From Arctopsyche grandis (lineage: Eukaryota; Arthropoda; Insecta; Trichoptera; Hydropsychidae): a DNA stretch of 64,000 bases. The translations under genes and the position numbers were made by a program. The notes beneath the pieces are model-generated. The model searched no databases. It saw only the letters and a program-made list of their open reading frames with translations, and was not told the DNA's origin. The stretch covers positions 19,119,501 to 19,183,500 of the forward strand of contig NC_135359.1 in assembly GCF_051622035.1 (NCBI RefSeq). The letters run 5' to 3'. Shown piece by piece: positions 25,706 to 37,689 of the stretch (positions within the stretch are counted from its first letter, which is position 1; each line of letters starts with the position of its first letter).

Positions 25706-26804
25706 AATGTATCATCATTCTTTACCATATATTTGCACTTTTAAAACAACTGTTGGTATTTTGTATTGTATAATCTTTGACTACCAATAAAAAACCATTT
25801 TAAAACAAAACAATATTCTTTTGTATTCCTAACTTTGTATGTATGTCTTCTATAATACAATATACATATTTACGTACATACACAGACTCCCTGAATGAGT
25901 TAACTGTACATGGAATAAGATTCCCTAGCCATGTGAAAATCTAATGGAATTTGGTCATAAAATTCTTCCACACCTTTGAAGCACCATTCTCATCCCTACA
26001 GCTCTCTATAAATCACCCCTCCATATTTATTGAAAACTTCACATTCACATATAAAATAAAATAAAATACTGTACCACAACTTCACTTAGAAATATTATAT
26101 TTACTGGATCAAAATACAAGCATAAATTAAATAATTAATAATGAATATTTCGTTCAGTATTTAGCATTCACGAACTCCAAGTGGAACCGTACAAATTTCA
26201 CTCGATTGTAATAATAGCAGAATTGACAAGCGCCAAAATCGAGATTTATTCAAAAATGCCCCCCCCCCCCCACATACATTATAGTTGTCTTTTCCCACAT
26301 GGGCGATAAATATAATTTGACCGCCATCAATTTGCGGTTTAGTTCGGTCGAATAAGTTTATTTCATCATAATATTATTACGCATTCTCTTCTTTTTGCCT
26401 GTTTTTATTTAGCGATGTATTTTTTTCGCTATTTTGATAGAAAAACGGGAAGTAGAGAACGGTCGTCGCACGCCCCGCGTGAACCCTGCTTTATGGGGTC
26501 CATTGTCAGACCGTCTGTCATACGACGACCCCTGCTCACACACGAATCACCCCGCGGAAATAATACCCTCAACATACAGGGGGAAGGGATGGGAGTTCGA
26601 GGTGAGGTTAGGGGTGGAAAAGGTACAAAGGACCTTTAGTACAACTCCATATAACAAAACGTCAATTCAATCCTGGTGTCTTCAATAGATCGATGTCAAC
26701 TTTGAAATGATTCTTAGTATGCTACGAAAGTATGACCGCCGGTTTCTCGTGGGTAACTATTAATTCACAGTTTTAATTAGCAATCCCACACTTATCGACA
26801 TGCA
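25706..26804. other. Non-coding stretch
   Basis: AT-rich, with a C-run at 26261-26272 and a GC-richer block at 26440-26640 whose open frames (two overlapping) lack motifs. No gene recognised. Confidence 0.45.
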
Positions 26805-27121
26805 TTATTGTTTTTTTTTTATGATTTTGTATAAATGCATTTGTGTCTGTGTATATACATATATTTATACTTATTTTTCTTTCTCTTTTTTTTTATAAGA
26901 CATTCCCTTCTTTGTTGTTTTTTTATAATTTGTAATTATTATTATTATTAGTTGTTTGTGTATATATATATATGGTTTGTTTTTTTATGTTTAATTTCTT
27001 TTATTATTTTGTTTCTATTCTTTTCTGTTATATTTTTGACCATTGTGGCGCATTAGGAATTCCTGTAATGCTACAATGGTCCAAACTTTAAATAAATAAT
27101 ATTTATTTAAAGTTTGGACCA
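26805..27121 (+). mobile_element. LINE 3' UTR with terminal stem-loop
   Basis: T-rich 3' UTR (ACATTCCCTTCTTTGTTG, TTATAATTTGTAATTATT) ending in GACCATTGTGGCGCATTAGG, a loop, then CTACAATGGTCCAAAC and an AATAAATAA tail. The two ATTGT-containing arms pair into a stem-loop. A second tail in reverse orientation adjoins it, making a 45-base palindrome at 27077-27121. Confidence 0.65.
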
Positions 27122-27486
27122 ATAAACAATATTAAATCAGATCAAATTCTCGATGATGAAGTATTGCGTGCTGGTGATTTCTCGCTGAAATAGTTTTCAG
27201 TTTTCTCAATATATGTACATATGTATATAGAAATAAATTAAAAAGAGGATTGGAAAAAGTACAAACTTACAATTGAAAAATAAAGTAATCTTCGTTTTAA
27301 TATATTCTTGTGATTATAACCAATAAGTTTATAACTACATATTTTTTACTCAATATACTATAAAATCAAAGTGAAGACTAGGAAAATAGTAAAAAGATGA
27401 TTGATGAAACAGATCACAATGAAAGACCATCCATTGATTTTTTTGTGCAATTTTAATTGGTCCTCACCTTGCTACTGGTTGACAGA

Positions 27487-27745
27487 CAATTGGCCAATGG
27501 ACATTAGGCCGACGGACGTTTGACCACACGGAAATTTTTAATTGTTTATTTTTTCAAAAAAATCGTTTTAGTGAGGTCGAAATGATTGCTGATTAATGTA
27601 TATTAATGTAAGTTTTGAGTAATTTTGATACACAGTCGGCCAAATATCTGTTTGGCCAAATATTCGTTCGGCCATAAGTCCATCGGCCTAATGTCCGTTT
27701 GGCCAAATGTCCATTCGGTAAAAAGTCCGTGAACGTTGCTACTAG
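27487..27745. repeat. Inverted array of a 15-bp GGACATTTGGCCAAAC-like unit
   Basis: Left block has GGACATTAGGCCGAC and GGACGTTTGACCACAC. The right block, read on the minus strand, has GGACATTTGGCCAAAC, GGACATTAGGCCGATG, GGACTTATGGCCGAAC and further decayed units. About 75 AT-rich bases separate the blocks. The geometry suggests a MITE whose terminal repeats are themselves tandem arrays. Confidence 0.6.
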
Positions 27746-27980
27746 CCGATATCCGTCTGTTTCTACAACGGCATTTGGCAAAATAGTTACTAGAATTAAT
27801 GATGTGTAAAATCTTATATATAAATAAAATCACTTTATTACCATTCACTTTTACTTGAATTTACAAGTAAAAAGAAGTAAATGATGGGGTTGGTAAAAAA
27901 AATCTTGCGGATACAATTATTCACTGTAAAATGTCAAATATGTAATTGTAAATAGGTTTTTGAACTTTTTCCCTATTATG

Positions 27981-28338
27981 CTGTAAGTGTATGTACATTC
28001 CGTCCGTTCACGAACAGATTGGCTTGTTCATACACGAAACTATTAGGTTTAAGTTAAAGTATTTTTAATCGAATATCCCATCCTTCATGTGCATACATAT
28101 GAAAAATTACCAAAAGCTGAAATTATCGCTACGCTGGAATGCGATTTCCATACGATTTCCCTTTAACATACTTTGCGTTTTGACATCTCAAATGTTTTGA
28201 CATATAAAAGTTTCATACAACACCTGGTTAGTCTGTTTGAAAATAACTTTTGGCAGGTTAGCACTTAAAATAGAACCAATAGTTCGTATATGAACAAACT
28301 AGTATGTTCATGAACGAACGAAATGTACACTCGGACTA
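27981..28338. mobile_element. TA-flanked MITE, GTTC-hairpin family, copy C
   Basis: Right end GAACGAACGAAATGTACACTC followed within a few bases by GGACTATA; left end degenerate (TGTACATTCCGTCCGTTC). Central TGACATCTCAAATGTTTTGAC and CAACACCTGG match copies A and B. Confidence 0.6.
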
Positions 28339-31069
28339 TAACATACATATACACTAACATTAAAATAATGTTATATTATATTATAAATACTTACAAGAAA
28401 AATAGTCTGTAAAATAGATAATGATCACTGGATCAGTAGCTATTAGAATGGTATATGTCTATGTACATATTTCCATGAGTTATTAAGATGCATTATGAAC
28501 ATAATTTCAGAACAATGAAAAGCATTTCAAAATCATTTCTAAAATGTCAAATCAATCCAAGGGATATCCACTAGTCGCATCACATGCTCCAAACATAAAG
28601 GAAATGGAGATGGAAGCAAGATCTTTGCATGTCTAAAAAAATAAATACTCGAATCAATATGTTATACATATATATGTATACATATCTAGTAGTTGTTCAT
28701 GTCTTCAACCAATTGATATTTTTTTTAATACGTGAACTTATGTATGTAGTAGCCTTCATATTGACGTCAGTTTAATTTCATATTTCATCACATGTCTGTT
28801 ATATGTAGGTTCAATCCAAAATATAAAAAAGAAATGATCCTTAATCCATTCGCAAGGAAGACATAAATAAAATACATGACGTAACTGCCTCCCCAGTATG
28901 GGGTCAGACAATCGTTGCCACCCCTATATGTCGGACATACCCCCCTAATATTTCACCGAATCGGACACGATTGTCTGTTTTGTTCTTAGAGTTGTTATTC
29001 TATTATTTATTGCATTTTTATTAAGTCTTTATTGGAATGTAATACATAAATATATTGATTTCGACTTTTGTTTGGATGACACTGTTTTGATTAAATTTTC
29101 CATTTAATATGTACACTCAAATATAGTTTATGACAACCACTGTCGTCTTTACAACGTTTTCGACAATTATCACACTTGGTTGAGGGAAATGTTGACTGGA
29201 AACAAATACTTTGTCGAAAATTAATCTGCGTAAAAGGGGTTTCTTGTTGCGCCGTTGCATATTAACGGATGACGCTTTTATGCCTTGAATTCATAAAAGC
29301 AGAGGCCCTCAACGTTCCTGATCGTAAACATTGTCAAATTTTACTGACAAACTTAAAGTAATCAGATAATTGTCACTGTATAAAATTTATATTGTTTATA
29401 TACTATTATACCTATATAATAAGATTGATTGAGTAATCCCCTTAGTGGCGGATATAAAACGGGTCGATGACAAGGCAAAGATTACTTACCGGTAGATGCC
29501 ATTCAACCAGAGCGGACATTTTTCAAATTGCCAAAGTAATGACTGAAATTTGCATACGTTTCGGACGCTTCGTCGGAATGACCGCATCGTGACGAAAGGG
29601 TTGAACTAAATTGTCAAAAAATATTTCATACAAAAATGCTAGTTAAAAAATTAATAATTATGATTTTTATATATACTCTTTATGTAGATATGTACGACAA
29701 TTCAATTTCAAACTTATAGTCAAAAAATATTTCAAATAAAAAAAACAATCGAATAATATATTCAATACGCACGTATCGTAAGAAAATGGCGACCATTTGA
29801 AGAAAAAGTTTTCTATCGGAAGTTACACAATTTCATATCTACCAGTGGAACTATGAGGTAATTTTAATTTTAAGATATTATTTGGAATTGCAGGCAGCCC
29901 TTGTGCATTTTTCTCGTCACTTAACCCCTTCGCTGCGACGAACGCGTTCGCAAATATGTCGAGGCTTTTATTCTTATTGGACGTGTGCGGACATTACAGC
30001 CGCACACACCCACCCCGATAAAGCCTTTTCCACCCCCACAGCCCCGACTTTTTTATCCGGTATAATGCCAGCGGGCATTTAAATGCGCCGGGGAAAATGG
30101 CCACCATTGATGAGGCTCGGCAATTAATCCGAACATTTCCGCGGCGGCTTTCGCATTGATGAAATTAAATTTTTGGCATTTTCAACCGAGGGATAAATAC
30201 TACAATATAATATACAGATACACACATACCTGCAAGGTAGATATTTTAAAACATTTAAAAAATATATCTTCCTTAATAAGTTCTTCGAAGATAATGATTC
30301 GATTATGTGATGTAAATATAGAATTTTGGTACTTTGAAATATTGTACATCCATGGAAAAACTCACTACCTGGAGTTTTTTCAGTGATATTTTATCCTCAT
30401 ATTGACATAGGTTTTACAGTCATCAATAACGATGATTCTCATATTTGAAGAAATGTAGGACAAAACTTGTCGAAATAATAAGATCGTACGAATTAACAAT
30501 GACATGAAGATATGCCTATCACAGAGTCTACCTAGACGTTCCGTGCCGTACTTTCAAGTGAATTCTTGCCATTACACTCATGCACCTCATTTTAAGAAAA
30601 ATCTCAAACTGGAATGTACAAACGAAAAGTGCTACAGAGACGGACACTATCTGAGTTGGTCAGCTATCAACACGGTCATAAAATATCACGTTCAGAATAG
30701 GAGAAATAATAAAATCATACGAATTAACAATAACATGAAGATATTATTATACCAGTTAGTAACCAAGATCACGTCCATACCGTATGATTCACGTTTAAAT
30801 ATAAATATATTAAAAATTGATTTCAAAACGTTTAAAATCAATTTTTACCATATTTTTTTAAAAGCTAATGTTTATCTCGTAAAATAAGTATTTCAATATG
30901 TAAAACATTTTCGTATATGTATGTGCTTTGTATATATTTATACAAACTCGACGACTGAATACACCGAAAAAGTTGGGAAAATGAGTCTTGAGATATTGCA
31001 AGTTGGTGGATCGAGATATAGGAAACGGAATACGTGGTTGATAAATATAACAAAAGTAGTTAATACACT
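28339..31069. other. Non-coding stretch with a strong GC island
   Basis: 29880-30170 is the clearest island: TCCGCGGCGGCTTTCGCATT, CACACCCACCCCGATAAAGC and an abrupt return to AT-rich DNA. It contains no ORF of family type. 28880-28980 is a smaller block. The remainder is AT-rich. Confidence 0.45.
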
Positions 31070-31415
31070 GTAGAGAGTGAAGAGATTGAAATACGTATCT
31101 AGAAGAATGGACGAAAGGTGGTAAAAGGCAGTGCTGGAATAGTACTTGAAATAATTTAAAAGAGGGAAAGGGCAGCTACAAGTAAGATCGTTGGATGAAA
31201 TTCGAAAAATGTGTTGGTTGATATGGATGAGGGTTGCGCAAACAGAGACTTAAATCCTGTGCTGTGTAAGATGGAGGATATTGGGTGGCTGAAATAATGA
31301 TGAAAATGATGATGTAAACCAAGTATCAATTTCCAATTTTTGTAAGCACTCTGAGAGCACATATGTATGTACATACACATATGTATACTGCAAGAATGAC
31401 TGATCTAGTATTCAG
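31070..31415 (+). mobile_element. RTE LINE 3' end fragment
   Basis: Plus strand has GAAGAATGGACGAAAGGTGG, ATGGATGAGGGTTGCGC and CAGAGACTTAAATCC, the decayed end of the RTE ORF, followed by the same tail as at 8500 (TCAATTTCCAATTTTTGTAAG without its first base, then TACTGCAAGAATGACTG). Frameshifts are frequent. A microsatellite has grown inside the tail at 31362-31386. Confidence 0.65.
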
Positions 31416-31861
31416 TGAGGCGTGTTTCGTTGAAGTAAAATGACGACTTAAAGCATTTAGCACATTAGCTATAAGGAACAACGGATCGCAATGAATGTTG
31501 TATGGGCCATTTGTGCGGGTGTGCCGTTAAACAGTTAACGGGCGCCTGTACCGCTCCGATAACGGCCCGTTAACCCCGCGAACGAATTTCGCGCGCTTTT
31601 ACTGCCTACAGCAACCTAGCATCCTCTTCCTCATTCCACATTCGTGATGCTCTTTGTAATAATTGTCGAAATCAAACGCACTATCACTACATTCTACATA
31701 CATAAATATGTATAGCACTGAATTATATCACTGTATTATATATGTAGAAAATTAAAAGTAACGAATGTTGTTCATCTGAAGAAATGTCGGAATGTATGAA
31801 TTGTATATAAATTTTATTGTACATTAATCAATCTCAAATAGTGGTGACATAGTAGGTATGA
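31416..31861. other. Non-coding, with a GC island holding an inverted repeat
   Basis: At 31530-31580 GTTAACGGGC and GCCCGTTAAC form a 10-bp perfect inverted repeat within a GC-rich island (31490-31620), surrounded by AT-rich sequence. Confidence 0.5.
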
Positions 31862-32040
31862 AGGATATTTAGTCAATTTTACCGGGAACCGTTTCAACAA
31901 TGAAATCAGAGAAAATTGGCAAACTCTGATAGGAAACGATCGACCTGGAGTCACAAATATCCAGGTCTGACCAGCAGCACTACAGATATACTCGACGCTA
32001 AGCAGAAGCTTAACGACTGAGCAATGCTGCTGGCTATTAT
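31862..32040 (-). mobile_element. tRNA-derived SINE copy, short
   Basis: Minus strand CCAGCAGCATTGCTCAGTCG keeps an A-box-like GCTCAGTCGTTAAG but the B-box is degraded. The body GTGACTCCAGGTCGATCG and TTTGCCAATTTTCTCTGATT is typical of the family. Truncated before the tail. Confidence 0.65.
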
Positions 32041-32264
32041 ATATTTTACATTATATTTTACATATTTATATGGTCAAATATAGCAAAGTAGCATTGAAAG
32101 CATTGTTTTTACATACCTCCTTTACGTTTCATTTATACAATACGATCAATACAAGCATGTATGCAATGCGAATTCATACACACATTATCCACAGAGACAT
32201 ATATGGAGACATTTTTGCAGGATTTTATTATACAAATCAGTGAACTATAAAACGCTGAATAACA

Positions 32265-32476
32265 TAAGATTTGCAAGAGAGATAGGAAAGACATGTCAAT
32301 TTTACAGGAACCGCTTCAATGAAAATCAGAATTTGACAAAATCCGGAAAGGAAACGATTGAGCTGGAGTCATAAACCAAGGTCTGGCCAGCAGCCACTAG
32401 TAGGACTCAAACCGTGACCGCTCTGCTCAAAAGCATAATATGGTAACCACTAGTCCACACTGCTGGTTGTACATAC
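32265..32476 (-). mobile_element. tRNA-derived SINE copy with clear promoter boxes
   Basis: On the minus strand the head reads CCAGCAGTGTGGACTAGTGG, a D-arm-like AGTGGTTA follows, and then GGTTTGAGTCC, very close to the consensus B-box GGTTCGANTCC. The body continues with GGCTGCTGGCCAGACCTTGG. It is the best evidence that the family derives from a tRNA. Confidence 0.7.
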
Positions 32477-34126
32477 ATACATAAATTGAAATTTACATTG
32501 TGATTTGTTCAAATCGTTTTTTTTTTTTTTTTTTTGATATATATTTGCATTACACTGTGACCAGTGACGCTAATGTATACGTACATACATCAAATAAAGA
32601 GACCTGTTAAAGCTTTTATGATTCGATGCGAGACCATCCTCGTAATAATCAAACGAAACAGTATCCGTAGCTTTCATGACTCACTTAATGATTACTACTA
32701 TTGCATTAAATGGCTGGAAATTAAAATCATGCTGACTACGTGTACACCAGACTACGGTTTATTCCATTAAAAGTAATTTAATATAAAGAAAATCACGAAT
32801 CATAAATTTTTAGTATCTCACGTGCAATCGCGTTAGTAGAAGGTGAATTTGCTTTGTATGTGCAACACTCCCTTTTGCCGATTGCACTTTTATCATTATT
32901 ACACTCGTATATCACTGGTATTTTCCTTGAAATATGTGACATTAGTTGACTCTTTAAATTTCATTCAATATTTAATTTTTAATCGACGCACCCTTAACTA
33001 TTGTCGAACGGATATATTTGCGGTATTTTATTGCGCGTCTATAAATACATATTTTTTACCAAAATCACAACAGTAATATTTTATTTATGTTTATCATGAG
33101 ATGAGCGCTTTTACTGTCGATAAAAATTTCACATTAAAAGTCTTCGCATACATTCAAAAAGTCGCTTTTGAAATCTCCAACCATTAAAAAGCGAACTTTA
33201 CTAAAGCTCAACCGTTAAACGTTTTGGTATTTTTGCCAGATATCGTATCGAATTTGCAACGTGCAATAATAACGGTCGATGCATTCGCTAGGTTTCGTCG
33301 TAAAGGATAAAATATGCATTTGCAGACATTCGTAGTATATGTATGTATGTATGTCATAACACGAAAGACCGTAAAAGGAGAAGGAAAGATCCCGGTTTTT
33401 ACTACCGACTGTAATCTTCCTTGTTTATTATTTGAATCGGGCGAGATATGTGCGAAATTTGAAACTTGTCGAATCGAGCTATGATATTTTGAAGTTTCGG
33501 CATCATAATGAGAAATGTAGAAAATGGCACTTATCCTAGGGGTGACCCTGTGCACGATTGCATTGCACATGCACCCCTTCTGGTGAAGGAGTAATGGTCC
33601 ACCCAGTCATCAGGGTGGCGATCGTATTTAGAGGATCGCCTTAACAATAAAATATTTTATTTATATGAATGAATAGGCGATAAAGCCGGTATACGACAGC
33701 CGCCGTAAACCTGAAGCTGGGTGAAGGGTGGCAATGCCACAATTATGTTTGCTCTTGTTGTAATTTTCGTCAAGACTTAATGTCGAATTTCATGGCATTG
33801 TTTTAACGGGCCACCATCTAACTCCACTCCCCTTTCCCTTTATCATCACCTTACAGTAAAGGGGAGATGCCTCAAAACAGATCATTATACCCGGCTCCTG
33901 TTTCAAAATTTAAAGTTTTGCCGCAAAATCTCTTATTTTTCATATCAGATACTCAAAAAATAATGAAGTAGCCTTGATTTTCAAGCCTGATCTAAACGCA
34001 TACAATATTTATAAAATAGTTCTTAATTATATACATTGTATTTAATAAAACTTAATACTGATGTACATATGTACATATATGTAGTTTACTTTATTTTATT
34101 TTATACATATATAATATACATACATA
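32477..34126. other. Non-coding stretch
   Basis: A T-run at 32518-32536, a GC-richer island at 33530-33760 (GGTCCACCCAGTCATCAGGG, GACAGCCGCCGTAAACC) and AT-rich DNA elsewhere. No gene recognised. Confidence 0.45.
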
Positions 34127-34360
34127 TGTACCAGGAAGGGCTATGAGTCTCCAATGTCTTTCCTGACCAATTATGAACATCGATAAACAATTTATAGAAC
34201 AATTTTACATACATAGCTTCATATAGACATCTATGGATAAATTTGACAAATATTTTTTGCATTTTATAAATCAGCCAACAAAATAAAATTGAAGCTTCCG
34301 AAATATAGTGGTGAAGACGAATGTTGAGGATCTTTTGGACAGCAAAACGAACCAACGTTT
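34127..34360 (-). mobile_element. SINE tail fragment (tentative)
   Basis: ACCAGGAAGGGCTATG and CATCTATGGATAAATTTGACA resemble the inverted tail of the 43.6-kb SINE (GAACCAGGAAGGCGC, TCTCTATGGATG). No head region is present. Similarity is modest. Confidence 0.4.
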
Positions 34361-34821
34361 TAATTCTGAAGGAATTGCAGATTAAAGATCGCCTGTCAAC
34401 AATGTGTTTGCGATTAATTCTTCAATTTTTTGGAAACATTGTTCGAACGCTTGTTGTGGTTGGTTCCTACTGTTGAGGAGGAATATCTCCTTTGGTACCT
34501 ACTGTTAAGAAGAGGAATATCTCCTTTTCCAATCAAATCAAATCGTCTTTTGGCTGTTACATATATCATCTATGCACAAATTCCAGAAAATATTGAAGAG
34601 TTGTAAACCACACCTCATATGTCAGAACTCATGGAGGTTACGATCTTCTATATTGAAGGATCGATTATGAAGATGATTTTGATGGAAAAACTTTATGTTT
34701 CATATTCTAGAAAGCATTTAATGTGGGATAAGACAATTCGCATTGAAGGGTATTACATGGAAATTGCATCCTCCATAAGACCACAAATTAATCTGAAATA
34801 TACATATATTTATGTATATAT
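34361..34821. other. Non-coding stretch
   Basis: The sentence-like repeat GGTTCCTACTGTTGAGGAGGAA minus end bases recurs imperfectly 35 bases on (GGTACCTACTGTTAAGAAGAGG-like), a small tandem duplication around ATATCTCCTTT. The open frame at 34619-34885 runs into the MITE and is not a gene. Confidence 0.4.
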
Positions 34822-35064
34822 GTTACAGCGAATCCATGAAATTGTCGATTACACGCATTCGGCAAGAGAATTGCGGAATGCGTGAAAAATGCAAGCACGC
34901 CGCCCAGTTCACAAATTCGGCAAATTCTTTGCCGAATGCGTGAACTGAACAGCGTGTAATATTAAAACCAACTTTCAAAGTGAATAAGGATGTTTAATTT
35001 AGTTTATTTCGGCAATTCTCTTGCCGAATGCGTGTAATAGACAATTTCACGGATTCGGTGTAAC
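34822..35064. mobile_element. Hairpin-rich MITE, complete copy
   Basis: Terminal inverted repeats of about 52 bp start GTTACAGCGAATCCATGAAA and GTTACACCGAATCCGTGAAA (inverse of the right end). Inside are hairpins of CACGCATTCGGCAA against its complement, and another pairing CAGTTCAC with GTGAACTG. Flanks are ATAT-rich, so the duplication cannot be resolved. The same element occurs at 53.53 kb. Confidence 0.75.
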
Positions 35065-35289
35065 ATATATGTATGTACATCCATATATGTACATACATAT
35101 GTATGTACATATATTATTTTATTTTTATTCAATCAATCATACACACTTGTCTTAACAGATTTCTCCAAAGCGACGAGTGTGATATACATATTAATAATAA
35201 TTAATTATATATACATAATTATTAATAATATATACATAATTATTAATTATATATTTACTTTAAACACAACGTCTATGGTCAAACGTTGT

Positions 35290-35605
35290 ACATATACATA
35301 TATTGTATGTATTATACAACGATTAACATCCACAGAGACATATATAGACAAATTTGCAGTATTTATACAAATCCCCGAAAATCTAGATGCAGAATGACTC
35401 GAATTTTCGCGAGAGAGATAGGACAGAGACGTGAATTTGTTGGAACCATTTCAATGAAATCAGATAAATTGACAAACTCCGAGAAGAAGCGATCGACTTT
35501 GGAGTCACATATCCAAAGTCTGGCCAGCAGCACATACCAGGGATAGAACCCGTGATCACATAATGGAAAGCATTACATACTAACCATTGATCTACATACA
35601 TATAT
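35290..35605 (-). mobile_element. tRNA-derived SINE copy
   Basis: Minus strand starts GTAGATCAATGGTTAGTATG, has the B-box GGGTTCTATCCC, then TGCTGCTGGCCAGACTTTGG, TTTGTCAATTTATCTGATTT and CTATATATGTCTCTGTGGAT. Non-coding. Confidence 0.7.
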
Positions 35606-37689
35606 ATGCTATACGTTCAATACTTTCCACTATTTCGTGCTCGTAGATATGTACATCTATGTGTTCAAACAATGACTTCTATCTTTAATTTTTATCTCCC
35701 TCTTTCCTTGTGGCATTAAAGCTTAAAATAAAATGAATATCAAAACGAAATAAAAAACGCACAGAAATTCAGAAACAAGCCCAGGTCGTCAAAGTTAACA
35801 GCTACCGGTCTACGGTAGGCATTGTTCGTCCACACAGGGGGATGGTGAAATTTAGTGTTAATTTGCCATTAAAAAGCCATGTCTCATAGAATCACAGAGC
35901 GAATTTCCGTAACGCGTTAAAACGATACGATACGATCTGATGACGGTCGAACAATAAAACGAACGCAGACGTTAAAAGGTTAAAACCTGACGATTTCCTT
36001 TTATATATACCAATTTCCGAGGAAAAACGCACTCGTGTACTAAAACGCAATGTGGCGAATTTTCCTACCAATATTTCGATATATTATACCATATACATAT
36101 ATGTGATGTGCTTTGTACCAAAGAATGTTGGATCATTTGCCGCAAAATAAGACCCACACAATGGTCATAAATTGTCTAGAACACATGTCCGTCATTGAGC
36201 ATTTAGTATCCATAGACCGGCCTACAACTGAGTCTACGAATGTATGTACTACGAAACTACATACAATTTTTCTGCTGAAATATTGAACGATGCATGTGAG
36301 TAATAACCGTTGTGATATGTACCGCTCATATTACCAAAAGGCGTACGAAGAAAAATATTCATAATAAAAAGCACAACATTCTAAACAACTGATTTGGATT
36401 TTGAACCATCACAATTCCTAATATAATATGGATAAACAATCCCGAAATGTTGAATTACCAATAAATAATACGAAATTTCAATAGGAATTTGCTTCAAATA
36501 TTGCAATCCTGACAAAGTCGCATTTTCTCGCAATGGGTGCATTGAAAAGCAAATTTTAGTTCCGTTTAGTCAACACAAAATGTTATTTAGAAAAATGCTT
36601 AGTTCGTTTATTTAATTTTCTCAAAGACGCCACTGGTTTTAGAGATGACAGTCGAACAGCATGTGCGCCCATCGCGACTACCATAAATTACTTATGAGGT
36701 GGAAATGGCGGGAAACTCTGGCCGAGGATGATGTTTATCGAGGGGGGTAGAAATAAGAAGAAGAAGAAGCAAGTGGTATATCGAAGGAAGCCTGGGTTGA
36801 AGGGATGCCGAATTAATTTGATGGGCCAAGATTATGACCGTCGAAGTGCATTCGCGCGAACCAAACTACCTCGTACCAAAATTGCACCGCGAATTAAATG
36901 AAGCGCATCCCCGACGAAAATACGCACAACATCAACATACATATTTCATATTTATTATACATACATATATATGTATGTATATGTAAGTAAGATTTAGTTT
37001 TCAAGCCCAGTTCGTTAGTTCGTTTCTGCGCATCGATGATTAGCGTGGTTTGCAATACTAATCGAGTCCGTTGACCACATGCACCACGTGTCCTTTACGA
37101 ATTGAATCCTACGTGCATGTTTGTATTTAGGATTACGGTTTAGCTTCTGTTGCTCTGGTCTAAAGTGCGTATCATTGTGCTCTAAATAGGTTTAATGCTA
37201 GATAGCCATCGCGAGCCCTAATCCCAGAGGACACTTTAATACTCACACTGGCATGACAATACGTTCCGATGCATTCTGACGATTTGATTAAAGTGGACAG
37301 TGGGTAGGTGGTCTTTCTGACAACGGAAATGTCCGCTAAAGTCACTTAACGCATTTGCATAACCAAAGCTCTCCATTACTCGCACGGCCCATTTCGCTGA
37401 TAAGCTTTAAATCTACGTCCACTCGCATGCAGGGATGAAATTCCCAAACTATACACCCATTCATTTGATTCTATATAAATTACCTAGATTGGGAGTTTTT
37501 GTTTTTTTTTTCAGAACCATATTACAATATGTTAAATCAATACAAAGGTGGGCTGCAATTTCAAAAAACTAGGGAAATTCAATTACACTTGCATTTAATA
37601 TTAACTATAAATTAACCGTGGGAAAACACTTCTAGGAGTCACTGGCTAGACACATTGGGAACATACATACATACATATGTATGTGATAG
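35606..37689. other. Non-coding stretch with GC-richer islands
   Basis: Islands at 35780-36000, 36640-36930 and 37010-37440 are less AT-rich and non-repetitive. 36750-36770 has an AAG run. ACAT palindromic microsatellites lie at 36955-36985 and 37661-37684. No coding exon recognised. Confidence 0.45.

Noticed and set aside
32265..32476. A functional tRNA gene from the clear B-box
   Set aside because: The flanking sequence cannot form the acceptor and anticodon stems, and the same head occurs in several SINE copies.
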